From Sphingobacteriaceae bacterium (GTDB lineage Bacteria; Bacteroidota; Bacteroidia; B-17B0; Aurantibacillaceae): 64,000 bases of DNA. The position numbers and the translations under genes were made by a program. This document shows, one piece after another, positions 7,867 to 17,478 of this stretch (the first letter of the stretch is position 1; each line of letters starts with the position of its first letter). The stretch covers positions 191,690 through 255,689 of the forward strand of contig JADJMM010000008.1 of the NCBI GenBank assembly GCA_016709575.1. Direction: 5' to 3'. The notes below the pieces were generated by a model. The model was not told where the DNA came from and did no database searches. It saw only the letters and a program-made list of their open reading frames with translations.

Positions 7867-10281
7867 ATGAAGATGATAAAAGCCTTAGCCCTCGCTGTAC
7901 TTATTTGTTCTAGTACTTTCTCCTATTCTCAAAATTTTATTAAAGGTGTAATAACCGATTCCACGCAAGCCCCGTCTCGTATTGTTCGATGGCACTATTA
8001 AATGCTAAAGACAGCAGTCAGGTTAAAGGTAATATCAGCGATAGTGCCGGTTTCTATATTTTCGAAAAAGTTAAGGCAGGAGATTATTTTATAAAATTCA
8101 CAGCCGTTGGATTTAAAGCAGCAAACACTGCTACTTTTAGTGTGGATTCTCTTTCTCAAATTACAATCCCCACACAAATTTTAAAATCGGAAGGCGTAAA
8201 CTTAAAAGAAGTCTCTGTTGCTGTTTACAAACCTGCTATTGAGTTTAAAAAAGGTATGATAGTAATGAACGTGGAGAATGATATCATCGCAAAAGGAAAT
8301 ACAGTTCTCGATTTATTGCGCCGACTTCCGGGTGTAATGGTAGATGCACAAAACAATATCACAATTAATGGCGCAGGTGATGCGCGTTTTATGATTGATG
8401 ATCGTTTACAGTCAATGTCATCATCACAAGTAATAGATATGCTCGCCGGTATGAGTGCAGATAATATTTCGAAAATTGAATTAATAAAAAATCCACCTGC
8501 ACGTTATGATGCTGCAGGAACGGGTGGATTAATCAACATTGTTACTAAACGCGCAAAGTAAGTGGCTACAATGGTAATGTTGCTTTTGGTGCGAGTATGG
8601 GAGCAAGAGCACGTTTCGGTCCGAGCGCTTCGTTTAATTATAAATCTAAAAAGCTTAGCATCTTCTCTAGTTTTTCATACGGACATTGGGATCATATTAA
8701 TAATCAAAAACTAGAACGTACTTATACGGCAAACGGAAATACAGAAGTCATTAACTCCTATGGTATCAATGAAGGTTGGCAAAATGTATTTTCAGGAAGC
8801 GGTGGTATAGAGTACGACGTCACTAAAAACATGCTGATTGGATTGTATGTGAATGGTGGACGGAATGATGATCGTTGGCTTCAAACGTACAATACAGGAA
8901 TTGGAAACAGTACATTTTTTAATTACGGTAAAACAAATTCTTCTGTAGAGGAAAAATATAAAACTGCCTCACCAAATTATAACTTGAGTTTATTACAAAA
9001 AATTGATTCAACTGGCGGACAAATAAGATTAAGTGTAGGTTACAATAATTATACTGAACAAGTGGATAAACAAATGAACTACGCGTTTTTTGATAATAGT
9101 GACAATGAAGTGGCGCCTGCCAGTAAGTACACGGCTTTTTCAAATAGGAATTATAATGTATACACCGGGAAATTGGATTTGAATAAAACATTTAAAAACA
9201 AACTCTCTCTCGAAGCAGGACTAAAAGCAAATTTTGAAGATAATGATGATAGAACGATATGGAATTTATCGAATACATCTACAGGTTTTTTGTAGGCGAT
9301 ACTACTTTTAATATCAATTATAATTACAAAGAACGCATTTTAGCAGCGTACACCACTTTATCAAGAAGCTGGGATAAATTTGGTTTCAGTATTGGTTTGC
9401 GTGCCGAAGAAACTGATGTGAATATTAATTTCAAAAGCTCAAACTATTTTTACAAACGGAACTATATTACTTTATTTCCTAGCGGGAGTTTAGATTTTAA
9501 TTTGAATAAGAAAAATACTTTAACCTTAGCCTACAGTTATCGTTTGCGTCGTCCACATTCCAGCATGCTTAATCCTGTACGACAATTTAATGATCAATTA
9601 AATTACGGCGTAGGTAATTCAGAAATACGCCCACAATTCACGCACCATATGAATCTGGATTATATCTGGAGTCAGGCTGTAACATTAAGTGTAGGTTATG
9701 ATAAAACAAAAGATTTTACTTTCTATTACCAATACACACCAGATTCTTCCCGAGTAAGTATTGATACGCTCGCTAATTTACCGAAGTATGATAACGGCTA
9801 TATAAGTTTGTCAGCACAACATAGAATTAAATGGTGGGGCTTTCAAACATATTTAGTAGGTATGTATCAGACATTTTCAGGAAAATTAAAAGACGAGGAT
9901 ATAAATTCTGAAACGTATAATTATTATGTAAACATGAATAACGAATTTTATTTGCCTAAGGATTTCAAGATTGCAGTTTGGGCAGGTTTGGGTTCGGCGT
10001 TTCAACATGGTCCGCAAACCTACCACGCCCGTAGCGCGGTTCATATTAGTATTGATAAAGCATTCTTCAATAAAAAACTAAATATAACATTAGCACTTCA
10101 TGATGTGTTGTATAAAGATTATTTCTCGTACACTACAACGTATTCTGACCAGAGCGCATATTGGTATGATAGAATGGATACGCGAAGATTCCGCATAAGA
10201 ATCAGTTACCGCTTTGGTAAAATGCAAATCCAGCAACGCCTCAACACTGATGGTGGCGGTGGGATACAGGCGGGGAAGTAG
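7867..10281 (+). CDS. Outer-membrane beta-barrel protein, TonB-receptor-like (frameshifted)
   Basis: The signal peptide (MKMIKALALAVLICSSTFSYSQ) is followed by a carboxypeptidase-regulatory-like Ig domain (about residues 24-110, ISDSAGFYIFEKVKAGDY). A plug-like domain comes next (NTVLDLLRRLPGVMVD, FMIDDRLQSMSSSQVID, ISKIELIKNPPARYDA and GTGGLINIVTKRAK). The rest is a long C-terminal outer-membrane barrel with alternating aromatic strands ending RFRIRISYRFGKMQ. Frame changes lie near 7985, 8560 and 9290; the joined product is about 805 residues, usual for this family. It probably takes part in outer-membrane transport of an unknown substrate. The family differs from classical SusC by its shorter length and lack of a visible TonB box. 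It converges with the next gene, with 2 bp between stops. Confidence 0.8.
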
Positions 10282-10283
10282 GT

Positions 10284-11489
10284 TTATTCTATAACAATCT
10301 TCTTTGTTAGTCCTGCTATCCTGATGAAATAAATACCGGAAGGGTTGCTACTCAGATCTATCTGATATTTATCACCGTTTAATGTTTCTGATAAAACAGA
10401 TTGGCCATATAAATTAAACACTTCTAAAGTTTGATCTTTTACAGAGATGTTAAATTCAAAATTAAAAACGCCTTTAGATGGATTCGGATAAATTGTAAGA
10501 TTATTTATTTCATGTGCTGATTCCTTTACGCCTACATTCATGTTTACCATGTTTAATTGTTTCATGCCATAACCAATTTGTGAGGTATCTGTTAAAGCTG
10601 TGCTACAGAATGTATCAGAACAAGTGCCGCTTGTTACAGTTAAGCAGACAGTATAAGTTCCAACAGTTGAATAAGTATGTGCAGGATTAACTAAAGTGGA
10701 AGTGTTTCCATCTCCAAAATCCCAAAAATAAGTAAGAGGCCCGCTACCGGAAGAATAATTCTGAACTACCCAATTATTAAAAGTGGAATCAGCCGGCATC
10801 ATAAAAAATGCGGCGTGACAATTTCCGGTCATTTTCGGAATACTGTCTTTTGGAATGATCTTGCTCATTGCCATGCTAGTGCTTGAGGTAGAGGTTGGAA
10901 CTAAAATGATATGATGTGTAAAAGCATAAGCGGTATCTCGTCTGGGTAAAGTGAAAGTGAAAAAATTCTGGCTCGATGAAAAGATAGAAGGCATCGGACC
11001 GGAGGATGGTACAAAAATGCCATTACCCATAGTTACAGCAATTTCTTTTAAATTGTATGCGCAGCCACTAATGTAACTGGCAACTCCATATGTAGAATCA
11101 GTTAACCAGGTAACTTTCATTTTATTTTGTGGCAGACATGTAACAATTGTGAGAGACGCATCCACATACATAGAATCCTTTACTATGCAAAAATTAAGAG
11201 GGTTGCTTATTTGTGAGAATTTGGTGGTTTTAACTACATTATAAATATTTCCTGTAGGGAAAGTGTGTACAAGAATCTTATTGGTATCAATTAATGAGCC
11301 GTCGTTAAAGTTCCATTCTGTGTATTCCCTTTGCCAACTAATCTGATTCGAAAGGGATTGGTCTTTAAACCAAACGGTGTTGCTGACAACTGTGTTTTGG
11401 TATATGAAAGAACTTGTACATGACTGTGATCTGAGTTGCGAAACTGAGACTAAATATACCATGATTAATAAGTAACGACTAAAATTCAT
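10284..11489 (-). CDS. Secreted PKD-domain protein with T9SS type A sorting domain
   Basis: An intact 401-residue protein. Residues 1-22 are a signal peptide. A PKD domain lies at about 235-305 (LTYFWDFGDGNTSTLVNPAH, then TYSTVGTYTVCLTV). The C-terminal 75 residues are a type A T9SS sorting domain (LTIYPNPSKGVFNFEF, LEVFNLYGQSVLSE, GIYFIRIAGLTKKIVIE). The N-terminal half has no recognised domain but contains several Cys residues and a second W-x-F-x-D-G-S segment (about 60) that resembles a degenerate PKD. It is predicted to be exported by T9SS and retained on the surface or released. Confidence 0.85.
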   Translation of the reverse strand: MNFSRYLLIMVYLVSVSQLRSQSCTSSFIYQNTVVSNTVWFKDQSLSNQISWQREYTEWNFNDGSLIDTNKILVHTFPTGNIYNVVKTTKFSQISNPLNFCIVKDSMYVDASLTIVTCLPQNKMKVTWLTDSTYGVASYISGCAYNLKEIAVTMGNGIFVPSSGPMPSIFSSSQNFFTFTLPRRDTAYAFTHHIILVPTSTSSTSMAMSKIIPKDSIPKMTGNCHAAFFMMPADSTFNNWVVQNYSSGSGPLTYFWDFGDGNTSTLVNPAHTYSTVGTYTVCLTVTSGTCSDTFCSTALTDTSQIGYGMKQLNMVNMNVGVKESAHEINNLTIYPNPSKGVFNFEFNISVKDQTLEVFNLYGQSVLSETLNGDKYQIDLSSNPSGIYFIRIAGLTKKIVIE

Positions 11490-11903
11490 ATACAGTTTGT
11501 TTAGATTAATAACGTATTTTCTTTATCAATAGTATATAGATTATTTGATAAAATTGTATCTGATTAGATAATTGGCGGTATATTACTAATAAGTGGCTTA
11601 AAAGAGGGGATATTAAAGCTGAATTGGACACAATCTGGAGTAAGAGACTACTGGAATGAAGTCTATTCAAGAGCAAGTGCATAACCTATACTAAAGTAAA
11701 TTTCAGAAATGGATAAACAAAAAAGCTCCGAAAACCATACGGAGCTTTTTTCCTCTATACAGAGGGCGGGGATATAAAACTAAACACTAATCGATAGCCT
11801 CTACAATTCATATCTAAATTACAGTCTGTATACAACTTATGATAGGGGGCTGCCCCCTCTAAATTATTCCTATTTTGCGTTATATTTATACTGTTAAAAC
11901 GGC
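11490..11903. other. Intergenic region between divergent genes
   Basis: This 414-bp region separates the PKD protein (minus) from the histidine kinase (plus). No convincing coding frame is present. It contains one strong terminator-like hairpin (see 11720-11751), a GGGGGC-TGCCCCC palindrome at about 11846-11859, and CCTATTTTGC at about 11869-11878. The last is like the Bacteroidota -7 element with one base less than consensus, 26 bp before the kinase start. Confidence 0.6.
11720..11751. terminator. Rho-independent terminator, not attached to a visible gene
   Basis: Perfect 11-bp stem AAAAAGCTCCG / CGGAGCTTTTT with a 9-nt loop, ending in a T-run on the plus strand and, by symmetry, on the minus strand. 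Neither flanking gene ends here, because both start on either side of it. It may end a short unannotated transcript. Confidence 0.75.
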
Positions 11904-13874
11904 ATGAAGCGCTTTTGTATTACTATATTTTTATTGAGTGCGTTCTTTACTCAAAGCTTAGCCGGTACCGACGATAGTTTGAAGGTATTATTACTAAAAG
12001 TAAAAGAAGCTTCTTATTTCGATTCAACCCGTTTGTTTATAGCCGGCGAAAAAGCCATGCGTTTTGCAAAAGCTATTAAGCAAGAAGTGAAAACAGAAGC
12101 GGAAGTAAATATTTATTACGGAAACTATTTTTTTTATACGCGTCACCTTGATGTAGCCGCTACTTATTTTAATAAAGCTTTAAGTTTAGCACAAACCATT
12201 AATTTAAATCGGATTGTTACACTTGCAAAAATCCGGTTGCTTTATATCGACCGTGAGCGTGGTTTAGCACAAAACACTTTAGCTGAGTTAAATATTTTAT
12301 TGGAAGAGTGTATTAAAACCAACGATAGCGAAAATGAATTTGAGATTTACAATTTTATGGGTATCACACACGAGGAGAGTGGTGATTTTAAGAAAGCTGT
12401 TGAATTTTATATCAAGGGATTAACTCAGGCAGAACTAAAAAAGAATGAATATTTTCAAGCAACTTTTTTAAACAATATTGGTTTATTAAAATATTTTTTA
12501 GGTGAACAAGAGAAAGCACTTGAGGATTATAATCGCGGCATAGGTATTGCCATACGCATAAATAATCAACGTTTACTAAGTCATATTAAAATGAACCGCT
12601 GTTTGGTGTTTGTAGCTCAGAAACAATTTACAGAAGCTAACAACAGTTTTAATGAAGTAATTAGTTATGCTATTTCTAATAAATTGCCGCATGAGTTAGC
12701 TAGTTCTTATGTTAATTTAGGTTCAGCTTATTTACGCCAACAAGAATATAGTACCGGTATTAATTATGTGGATTCAGCTATTTTGGTTTTTAAGAAGTAT
12801 AATTTTAAGAAAGAGTATAACCGTGCTATTTTAAATAAGAGTAATATTTTATTAGAGTTTGGTAAATTAAGTGAATCTGAGAAGTTATTGAATGATAACC
12901 GAAGTTTAATTTTTGGTTCTAAAAGTGCGGAGAATATTGAGGAGTTTTATTATGTAAGTTATCAACTTGCCCAAAAACAGAATAAGTTTAAAGAAGCATT
13001 AGAGAATTATAGCGCCTACACGCGTATAAAGGATAGTTTACGAAGTGGATTTAGCGCCAAGGCTGTTGAAGAATTACAATTAAAGTATAATGTTCAGAAA
13101 AAGGAAATTGAACTCGAAAAAGAAAAAAGTAGAAGTTTACTGTTAGAAAAGAGTAATGAGAAAGAACGTTTTATGAAATGGATTATTTTCTTCTCCGGAC
13201 TAATTCTCGTTATTTCTATTGGCGTTGTGGCATTTGTTATTTACAATAGGAAAATGCGCGAAAAACAAACGTATTTCAGTAAACAACTAATTATACAAAC
13301 GGAAGAAGAACGTAGCAGGATTGCCCGCGATTTACATGATGATATTGGTCAATCATTGTCTATTTTAAAAACAGGTTTATTTAAAACGGAGAGTAAAAAG
13401 ACAATAGATCAGAAAATGGAATTAGAAATTGAACGCATTATTGATCAAACCCGTCAAATTTCCAGAGCGCTTTATCCTTCATATATCGAAAAAATAGGTT
13501 TAACCCCTTCAATTGCAATGCTTGCCGAAAACATACAGAAAAATAAAAATATAGAGTTTAGCTTTGATATCCACGAGAAAACAGAAGAGCTTCCCGTGGC
13601 AACAAAAACGCATTTGTTCAGAATTTTGCAAGAGTGTGTAAGTAACACGCTAAAACATTCGGGAGCCAGCGCTTTAAAAATTATAATTGAAGTAATGAAT
13701 AACGATTTTGTGATGACCTATATTGATAATGGAAATTGGATTCAGCAAAATAAAACAGTTAACGGGATGGGTTTGTTATCAATTAAAGAAAGAATTAAAA
13801 TTATTGATGGGGTAGGAGCAGTTGAACAGAATCAACCAAAAGGATTTAAATTAACAGTAAAGTTTAAAAGCTAA
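11904..13874 (+). CDS. TPR-containing sensor histidine kinase (NarL-type, HisKA_3)
   Basis: 656 residues. A signal peptide (1-20) is followed by TPR-like helical repeats to about residue 390 (for example FNNIGLLKYFLGEQEKALEDY-type pairs), a coiled coil (390-420), one membrane segment (about 425-447) and the dimerisation/phosphoacceptor motif EEERSRIARDLHDDIGQS with His478. The HATPase domain has an N-box (NTLKHSGAS), a D-x-G box (YIDNGNW) and a G-rich lid (NGMGLLSIKERI). The TPR part is predicted periplasmic. It pairs with the response regulator 2 bp downstream. By family knowledge it autophosphorylates His478 and passes phosphate to that regulator. Signal unknown. Confidence 0.92.
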   Translation: MKRFCITIFLLSAFFTQSLAGTDDSLKVLLLKVKEASYFDSTRLFIAGEKAMRFAKAIKQEVKTEAEVNIYYGNYFFYTRHLDVAATYFNKALSLAQTINLNRIVTLAKIRLLYIDRERGLAQNTLAELNILLEECIKTNDSENEFEIYNFMGITHEESGDFKKAVEFYIKGLTQAELKKNEYFQATFLNNIGLLKYFLGEQEKALEDYNRGIGIAIRINNQRLLSHIKMNRCLVFVAQKQFTEANNSFNEVISYAISNKLPHELASSYVNLGSAYLRQQEYSTGINYVDSAILVFKKYNFKKEYNRAILNKSNILLEFGKLSESEKLLNDNRSLIFGSKSAENIEEFYYVSYQLAQKQNKFKEALENYSAYTRIKDSLRSGFSAKAVEELQLKYNVQKKEIELEKEKSRSLLLEKSNEKERFMKWIIFFSGLILVISIGVVAFVIYNRKMREKQTYFSKQLIIQTEEERSRIARDLHDDIGQSLSILKTGLFKTESKKTIDQKMELEIERIIDQTRQISRALYPSYIEKIGLTPSIAMLAENIQKNKNIEFSFDIHEKTEELPVATKTHLFRILQECVSNTLKHSGASALKIIIEVMNNDFVMTYIDNGNWIQQNKTVNGMGLLSIKERIKIIDGVGAVEQNQPKGFKLTVKFKS

Positions 13875-13876
13875 GT

Positions 13877-14536
13877 ATGAAACTTTTAATTGCCGACGAT
13901 CATCCTATATTCCGTAAAGGTTTGTACGACCTTTTAGAAAAAGAATATACTGGCTGCACCATTATTGAATGCGAAACCGGAACAGACGCCTATAAATCTA
14001 TTGTAGAACAACAGCCTGATATTTCTATTCTGGATATTAATATGCCGGGTTTAAATGGTATTGAAGTTTCTAAAAAAGTAATTGCTGAAATACCAAAAGC
14101 GAAAATTGTTATTCTTACCATGTATAAGGAAAAAGAAATGGTGCGGAAAGCAATGAACAATGGTGTTAGCGGTTACATTGTAAAAGACTTTGCTGTAAAC
14201 GAAATTATTGAATGCATAAATAAAGTACTAGAGAATAGAAAGTACATAGGTTCAACCTTACAGGCCGAGTACAACGAATTGTCGATGAATAAAAAGGAGC
14301 ATGCAGTTTCTGATTTGCTGGCAACTTTAAGTCAGGCGGAATTAAAAACACTTAAACTAGTAAATCAAAATAAATCTTCAAAAGAAATTGCTGAACTTTT
14401 ATTTTTGTCTGAAAAAACAATCGAGAATTACCGCTCAAAAATTTGTCAGAAATTAGGCTTACCCCCTCGGAATAATAGTTTAGTGCTATGGATAAGCGAG
14501 AATAAAGAAATACTTGCTTTACTAACTGAGTTTTAG
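13877..14536 (+). CDS. LuxR/NarL-family response regulator
   Basis: 219 residues. The receiver domain has acidic residues D7 and D8 (LIADDHP), phosphoacceptor D53 (ISILDINMPG), T81 and K103 (YIVKDFA). A LuxR-type HTH lies at about residues 148-195 (LSQAELKTLKLVNQNKSSKE, then SEKTIENYRSKICQKLGL). It starts 2 bp after the kinase stop and is surely cotranscribed and its cognate partner. Target genes are not visible in the sequence. A weak terminator hairpin follows. Confidence 0.93.
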   Translation: MKLLIADDHPIFRKGLYDLLEKEYTGCTIIECETGTDAYKSIVEQQPDISILDINMPGLNGIEVSKKVIAEIPKAKIVILTMYKEKEMVRKAMNNGVSGYIVKDFAVNEIIECINKVLENRKYIGSTLQAEYNELSMNKKEHAVSDLLATLSQAELKTLKLVNQNKSSKEIAELLFLSEKTIENYRSKICQKLGLPPRNNSLVLWISENKEILALLTEF

Positions 14537-14542
14537 AATGCC

Positions 14543-14572
14543 AAAGATTTCTGAAAAGTAAAAATCTTTTTA
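14543..14572 (+). terminator. Probable terminator after the response regulator
   Basis: AAAGATTT (14543-14550) pairs with AAATCTTT (14562-14569) across an 11-nt loop, followed by a short T-run. AT-rich and therefore weak. It lies 7 bp after the stop, between convergent genes. Confidence 0.45.
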
Positions 14573-14595
14573 AAGATGAATTTTTAACTTATAAG

Positions 14596-16452
14596 TTAAA
14601 ATACAGACGCATTTTGTTTTGGTTCAAAAACTTCTATTGATAAACTATCAATGGCGATTTTGGCGGAAGAGCGATTGTCAATATAGACTCTTAAAAAATC
14701 TTTTTTATTTCTTATTTCAGGGGTCATATAAAAAAGTTCAAGTTTGTGCCAGCCTGGTTTTAATTCATCAGCCGGATCACTTTCTCTTTCGCGCATTTTA
14801 TATTCATAGGTGTTGTGTTCCATGGCTACCTTAAGTAGAACTTTTAAGGAAGTATCTGCCTCTGTAAAATAGTATTTCACGGAAGCCTTTACCCATACAT
14901 AATATTTATCTGAAACATCAGCGTATGCATGACGCAACATGGGTGAGTAAGTTTTCCCTTCAATTCCCAGATATTTTGTTGCGTATTCTGTAACTTCAAT
15001 TTGATTTTTGCAGGTATCTGTTCTCAAGGTTTCTTTCTTACACAATTTATGCGTTGACCAATCAATTGATGATTCAGAGTCAGTCAGTCCAAAAGAACGT
15101 TCGATTAGTAATAATTTTTTTTGCTCTGTACTTGGAGCAGTAGTTTGACCAACTACCGAAAAGTAATAGGCTCTTGTCATCCGTTCACTGTCGATAATCC
15201 CATATATTAATTGCCATGTTTGAAAAACGTTAAGCAGAAATGTGATAATAAGAAAAGGGTATACAATAAATTTTATTTTTATTTTCTCAATATAAAATAG
15301 CATTTCCGCTAACGGAAGACTTAAAAGAGCCAGAAGAGGAATTAAAGGCCGTTGTCCGAAACTACCGGCATACCACCAGCAACTCCAACTGGCAACAATA
15401 TAGAGGTTAATTAAGAAGAAGGTTAGTGTTGCTATTTTGTATTCTTTATTTATCGGGTTCTTTATAAAGAAGCCTATAATAAATAAGATAATAGCAGGCG
15501 AATAAATAAACCATCCTTTTCTAAAACTGAATAAAACTTCTAAAATATAGGGATGAAAAAATTCGAAACCTTCGCCTGGATTGGCTCCATAACTGTTGTA
15601 GATAAATTTGCCGGCATAAATTTTGAAATATATGAGTTGGATACTCACACATACAAAAATAATAAGTGAGAAAAGGAGTATTTGTTTTATTTCACTTCTA
15701 AGCAAAGAAATGCGTCCTTTAATTCCCGATATTTTATTAATCCCATATAATAATGGCAATAAAACTAAGATAATTTCAGTCGGCCTTACCAATGCGGCTA
15801 AACCAATGCAGAATCCAAGAATAATGATGTGTTTTAGTTGTCGGCTACGGTGCCATATTACTGTATAATAGGCTGTCATGCCATAAAGTGTAAATAATAT
15901 ATTGTGAGACATTGCACCTTGACCCGACAGCGGAATATGGGCCAGATAATTAGTGCATAGAAAAACAATAAGCAAAGTGAGTGCGGTTATTTTTTCACTA
16001 TAAAAAAGTTTAAGCAGTTTTCTTAAATAAATTAAACCAACTAAAGAGTAAAGCAGACAACCATAGAGTAAAAAATATTGATAAGGTAAAGAAAAACCAT
16101 CGGGCTTGTAGTTTGAGTTTTTGGCATACGTATGCGCCATGATAAAAAACGGCGAGTAAGTAATAGCCATTCCACAACTGTATTTGTTAACGTATTTACC
16201 GGTGTGTTTAGATTTTGCAGCCTGATAAAATGTTTCAGAATTCTTGTATTCATTTAAAATTTCAATAAACTTTTTGTCGTTTTCGAAATCAAAAGTGTTG
16301 AAGATAAATTTTTGAGGTAGATAAAGGTAATATCCAAACACATCGTAACTTATAATGTTTTTGGGTGGATAAATAATTGTTAATAGGAATTGCGTAATGA
16401 TAATTACACCAAGAATATAGGCACTGAATTTTCTTTTAATAGCACGGAACAT
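14596..16452 (-). CDS. Polytopic membrane protein, GT-C glycosyltransferase-like
   Basis: An intact 618-residue protein with about 11-12 hydrophobic segments in the first 450 residues and a soluble C-terminal domain of about 170 residues. The first exterior loop holds ISYDVFGYYLYLPQKFI, in which an Asp after the first membrane helix matches the catalytic Asp position of GT-C (ArnT/PMT-like) lipid-sugar transferases. The C-terminal part reads like a beta-sandwich (KYYVWVKASVKYYFTE, LRVYIDNRSSAKIAIDSLSI). By analogy it would transfer a sugar from a polyprenyl carrier on the periplasmic side; this is inference, since no closer family is recognised. It is followed on the same strand upstream by two DUF2147 genes, 20 bp away. 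Confidence 0.6.
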   Translation of the reverse strand: MFRAIKRKFSAYILGVIIITQFLLTIIYPPKNIISYDVFGYYLYLPQKFIFNTFDFENDKKFIEILNEYKNSETFYQAAKSKHTGKYVNKYSCGMAITYSPFFIMAHTYAKNSNYKPDGFSLPYQYFLLYGCLLYSLVGLIYLRKLLKLFYSEKITALTLLIVFLCTNYLAHIPLSGQGAMSHNILFTLYGMTAYYTVIWHRSRQLKHIIILGFCIGLAALVRPTEIILVLLPLLYGINKISGIKGRISLLRSEIKQILLFSLIIFVCVSIQLIYFKIYAGKFIYNSYGANPGEGFEFFHPYILEVLFSFRKGWFIYSPAIILFIIGFFIKNPINKEYKIATLTFFLINLYIVASWSCWWYAGSFGQRPLIPLLALLSLPLAEMLFYIEKIKIKFIVYPFLIITFLLNVFQTWQLIYGIIDSERMTRAYYFSVVGQTTAPSTEQKKLLLIERSFGLTDSESSIDWSTHKLCKKETLRTDTCKNQIEVTEYATKYLGIEGKTYSPMLRHAYADVSDKYYVWVKASVKYYFTEADTSLKVLLKVAMEHNTYEYKMRERESDPADELKPGWHKLELFYMTPEIRNKKDFLRVYIDNRSSAKIAIDSLSIEVFEPKQNASVF

Positions 16453-16471
16453 CTTGCTTTAAATTTACACT

Positions 16472-16903
16472 TTATTCCTTGAAATCAACCTTTACAAAGT
16501 ACTCTGTTTTCCCGATTATTTTTAGCCCAACGTAGCCTCTTAACGTTACATTCCCTTCTTTATCGCGTGTCATTTTTGCTTTATAGGTTTTTCCTTTGTT
16601 AGCGTCGTAAATATGACCTTTTGTCCAAGTTTTTTTTCCATCGTATTCAAAATCCCACAATAAAACAGAACCAAGAATTTTACGTTGACGAAGAGCCGTA
16701 TCAGGATTTAAAATGTCTAATCGTTCAGGACGTTTCATCCAAACTGGTTTAGCAAAATACTTACCGCCGCTTTTATAAAATTTGAAAATGCTATTCCCAC
16801 CGGGCGAGGAAAAATAGCCCATTAGTTCTTCATTATTTTCTTGTGAGAATAACGAAATCGAAGAAATGAGAATACTTAAAATGAAAATTACTCTAGTGGG
16901 CAT
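16472..16903 (-). CDS. DUF2147 family exported protein (copy 2)
   Basis: 143 residues: signal peptide (MPTRVIFILSILISSISLFSQ) and a DUF2147 beta domain with NSIFKFYKSGGKYFAKPVWM, ILGSVLLWDFEYDGKKTW, GHIYDANKGKTYKAKM and LRGYVGLKIIGKTEYFVKVD. It is a clear paralogue of the neighbouring gene 18 bp upstream, with about half the residues identical by eye, so it is a tandem duplication. The family is periplasmic in Bacteroidota; its ligand and biochemical role are not established. Confidence 0.88.
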   Translation of the reverse strand: MPTRVIFILSILISSISLFSQENNEELMGYFSSPGGNSIFKFYKSGGKYFAKPVWMKRPERLDILNPDTALRQRKILGSVLLWDFEYDGKKTWTKGHIYDANKGKTYKAKMTRDKEGNVTLRGYVGLKIIGKTEYFVKVDFKE

Positions 16904-16921
16904 TTCCTTTAAAGGTACGCA

Positions 16922-17353
16922 TTAAGTAGGTTCTTTGAAATCTATTTTTACAAAGTAGTCAGTTCTTCCTAATAAAGAAATACCAATATAACCTCTAACA
17001 TTCAAATTACCTCTTTCATCTCTGCTTATTTTGCAAGAATAGGTTTTTCCGTTTTTTGGGTCATAGGCGCTGCCGTTTGCCCAGGTATCTTTGCCATCGA
17101 AAGCGAAATTTTTAAGAACAGTTGAACCTAATATTTTTTGTGACTGTTTGGTTTTATCCGGATTCTTTGTGTCGATTTTTTCAGGCTGTTTCATCCATAC
17201 CAGCTTACCAAAATACTTGTTGCCTTCCTTATAGATTTTCAAAATTCCTTCTCCGCTTGGGTTCATATATGTTCCCAAAACATCATCGGCTTTGTTTTGT
17301 GCGTTTAATGTTGTTGCAACAAAAAGGCTTAATAATAAGATTAGTTTTTTCAT
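16922..17353 (-). CDS. DUF2147 family exported protein (copy 1)
   Basis: 143 residues: signal peptide (MKKLILLLSLFVATTLNAQ), then GTYMNPSGEGILKIYKEGNK, YFGKLVWMKQPEKID, ILGSTVLKNFAFDGKDTW, YDPKNGKTYSCKISRDERG and VRGYIGISLLGRTDYFVKID. Length and motifs match DUF2147. It is first in the pair and carries the likely promoter upstream (TTTTGTACCTTG at about 17376-17387, minus strand). It differs from copy 2 mainly in the signal peptide and in loops. Confidence 0.9.
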   Translation of the reverse strand: MKKLILLLSLFVATTLNAQNKADDVLGTYMNPSGEGILKIYKEGNKYFGKLVWMKQPEKIDTKNPDKTKQSQKILGSTVLKNFAFDGKDTWANGSAYDPKNGKTYSCKISRDERGNLNVRGYIGISLLGRTDYFVKIDFKEPT

Positions 17354-17427
17354 ACGTTTAATTTATATCACAAGGTACAAAATTTTTAAATCCTTAAACT
17401 GTACTAAAGGTTCGCAACTCTATTCAA

Positions 17428-17457
17428 TAAAAAACCCCGAACCTAAGCCCGGGGTTT
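17428..17457 (-). terminator. Rho-independent terminator of the BNR/sortilin-like gene
   Basis: AAACCCCG (17432-17439) and CGGGGTTT (17450-17457) form an 8-bp GC-rich stem with a 10-nt loop. On the minus strand it is followed by a run of T. It lies 22 bp past the stop of the gene at 17479. Confidence 0.85.
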
Positions 17458-17478
17458 ATATGAATACGCTTTTAAAGC

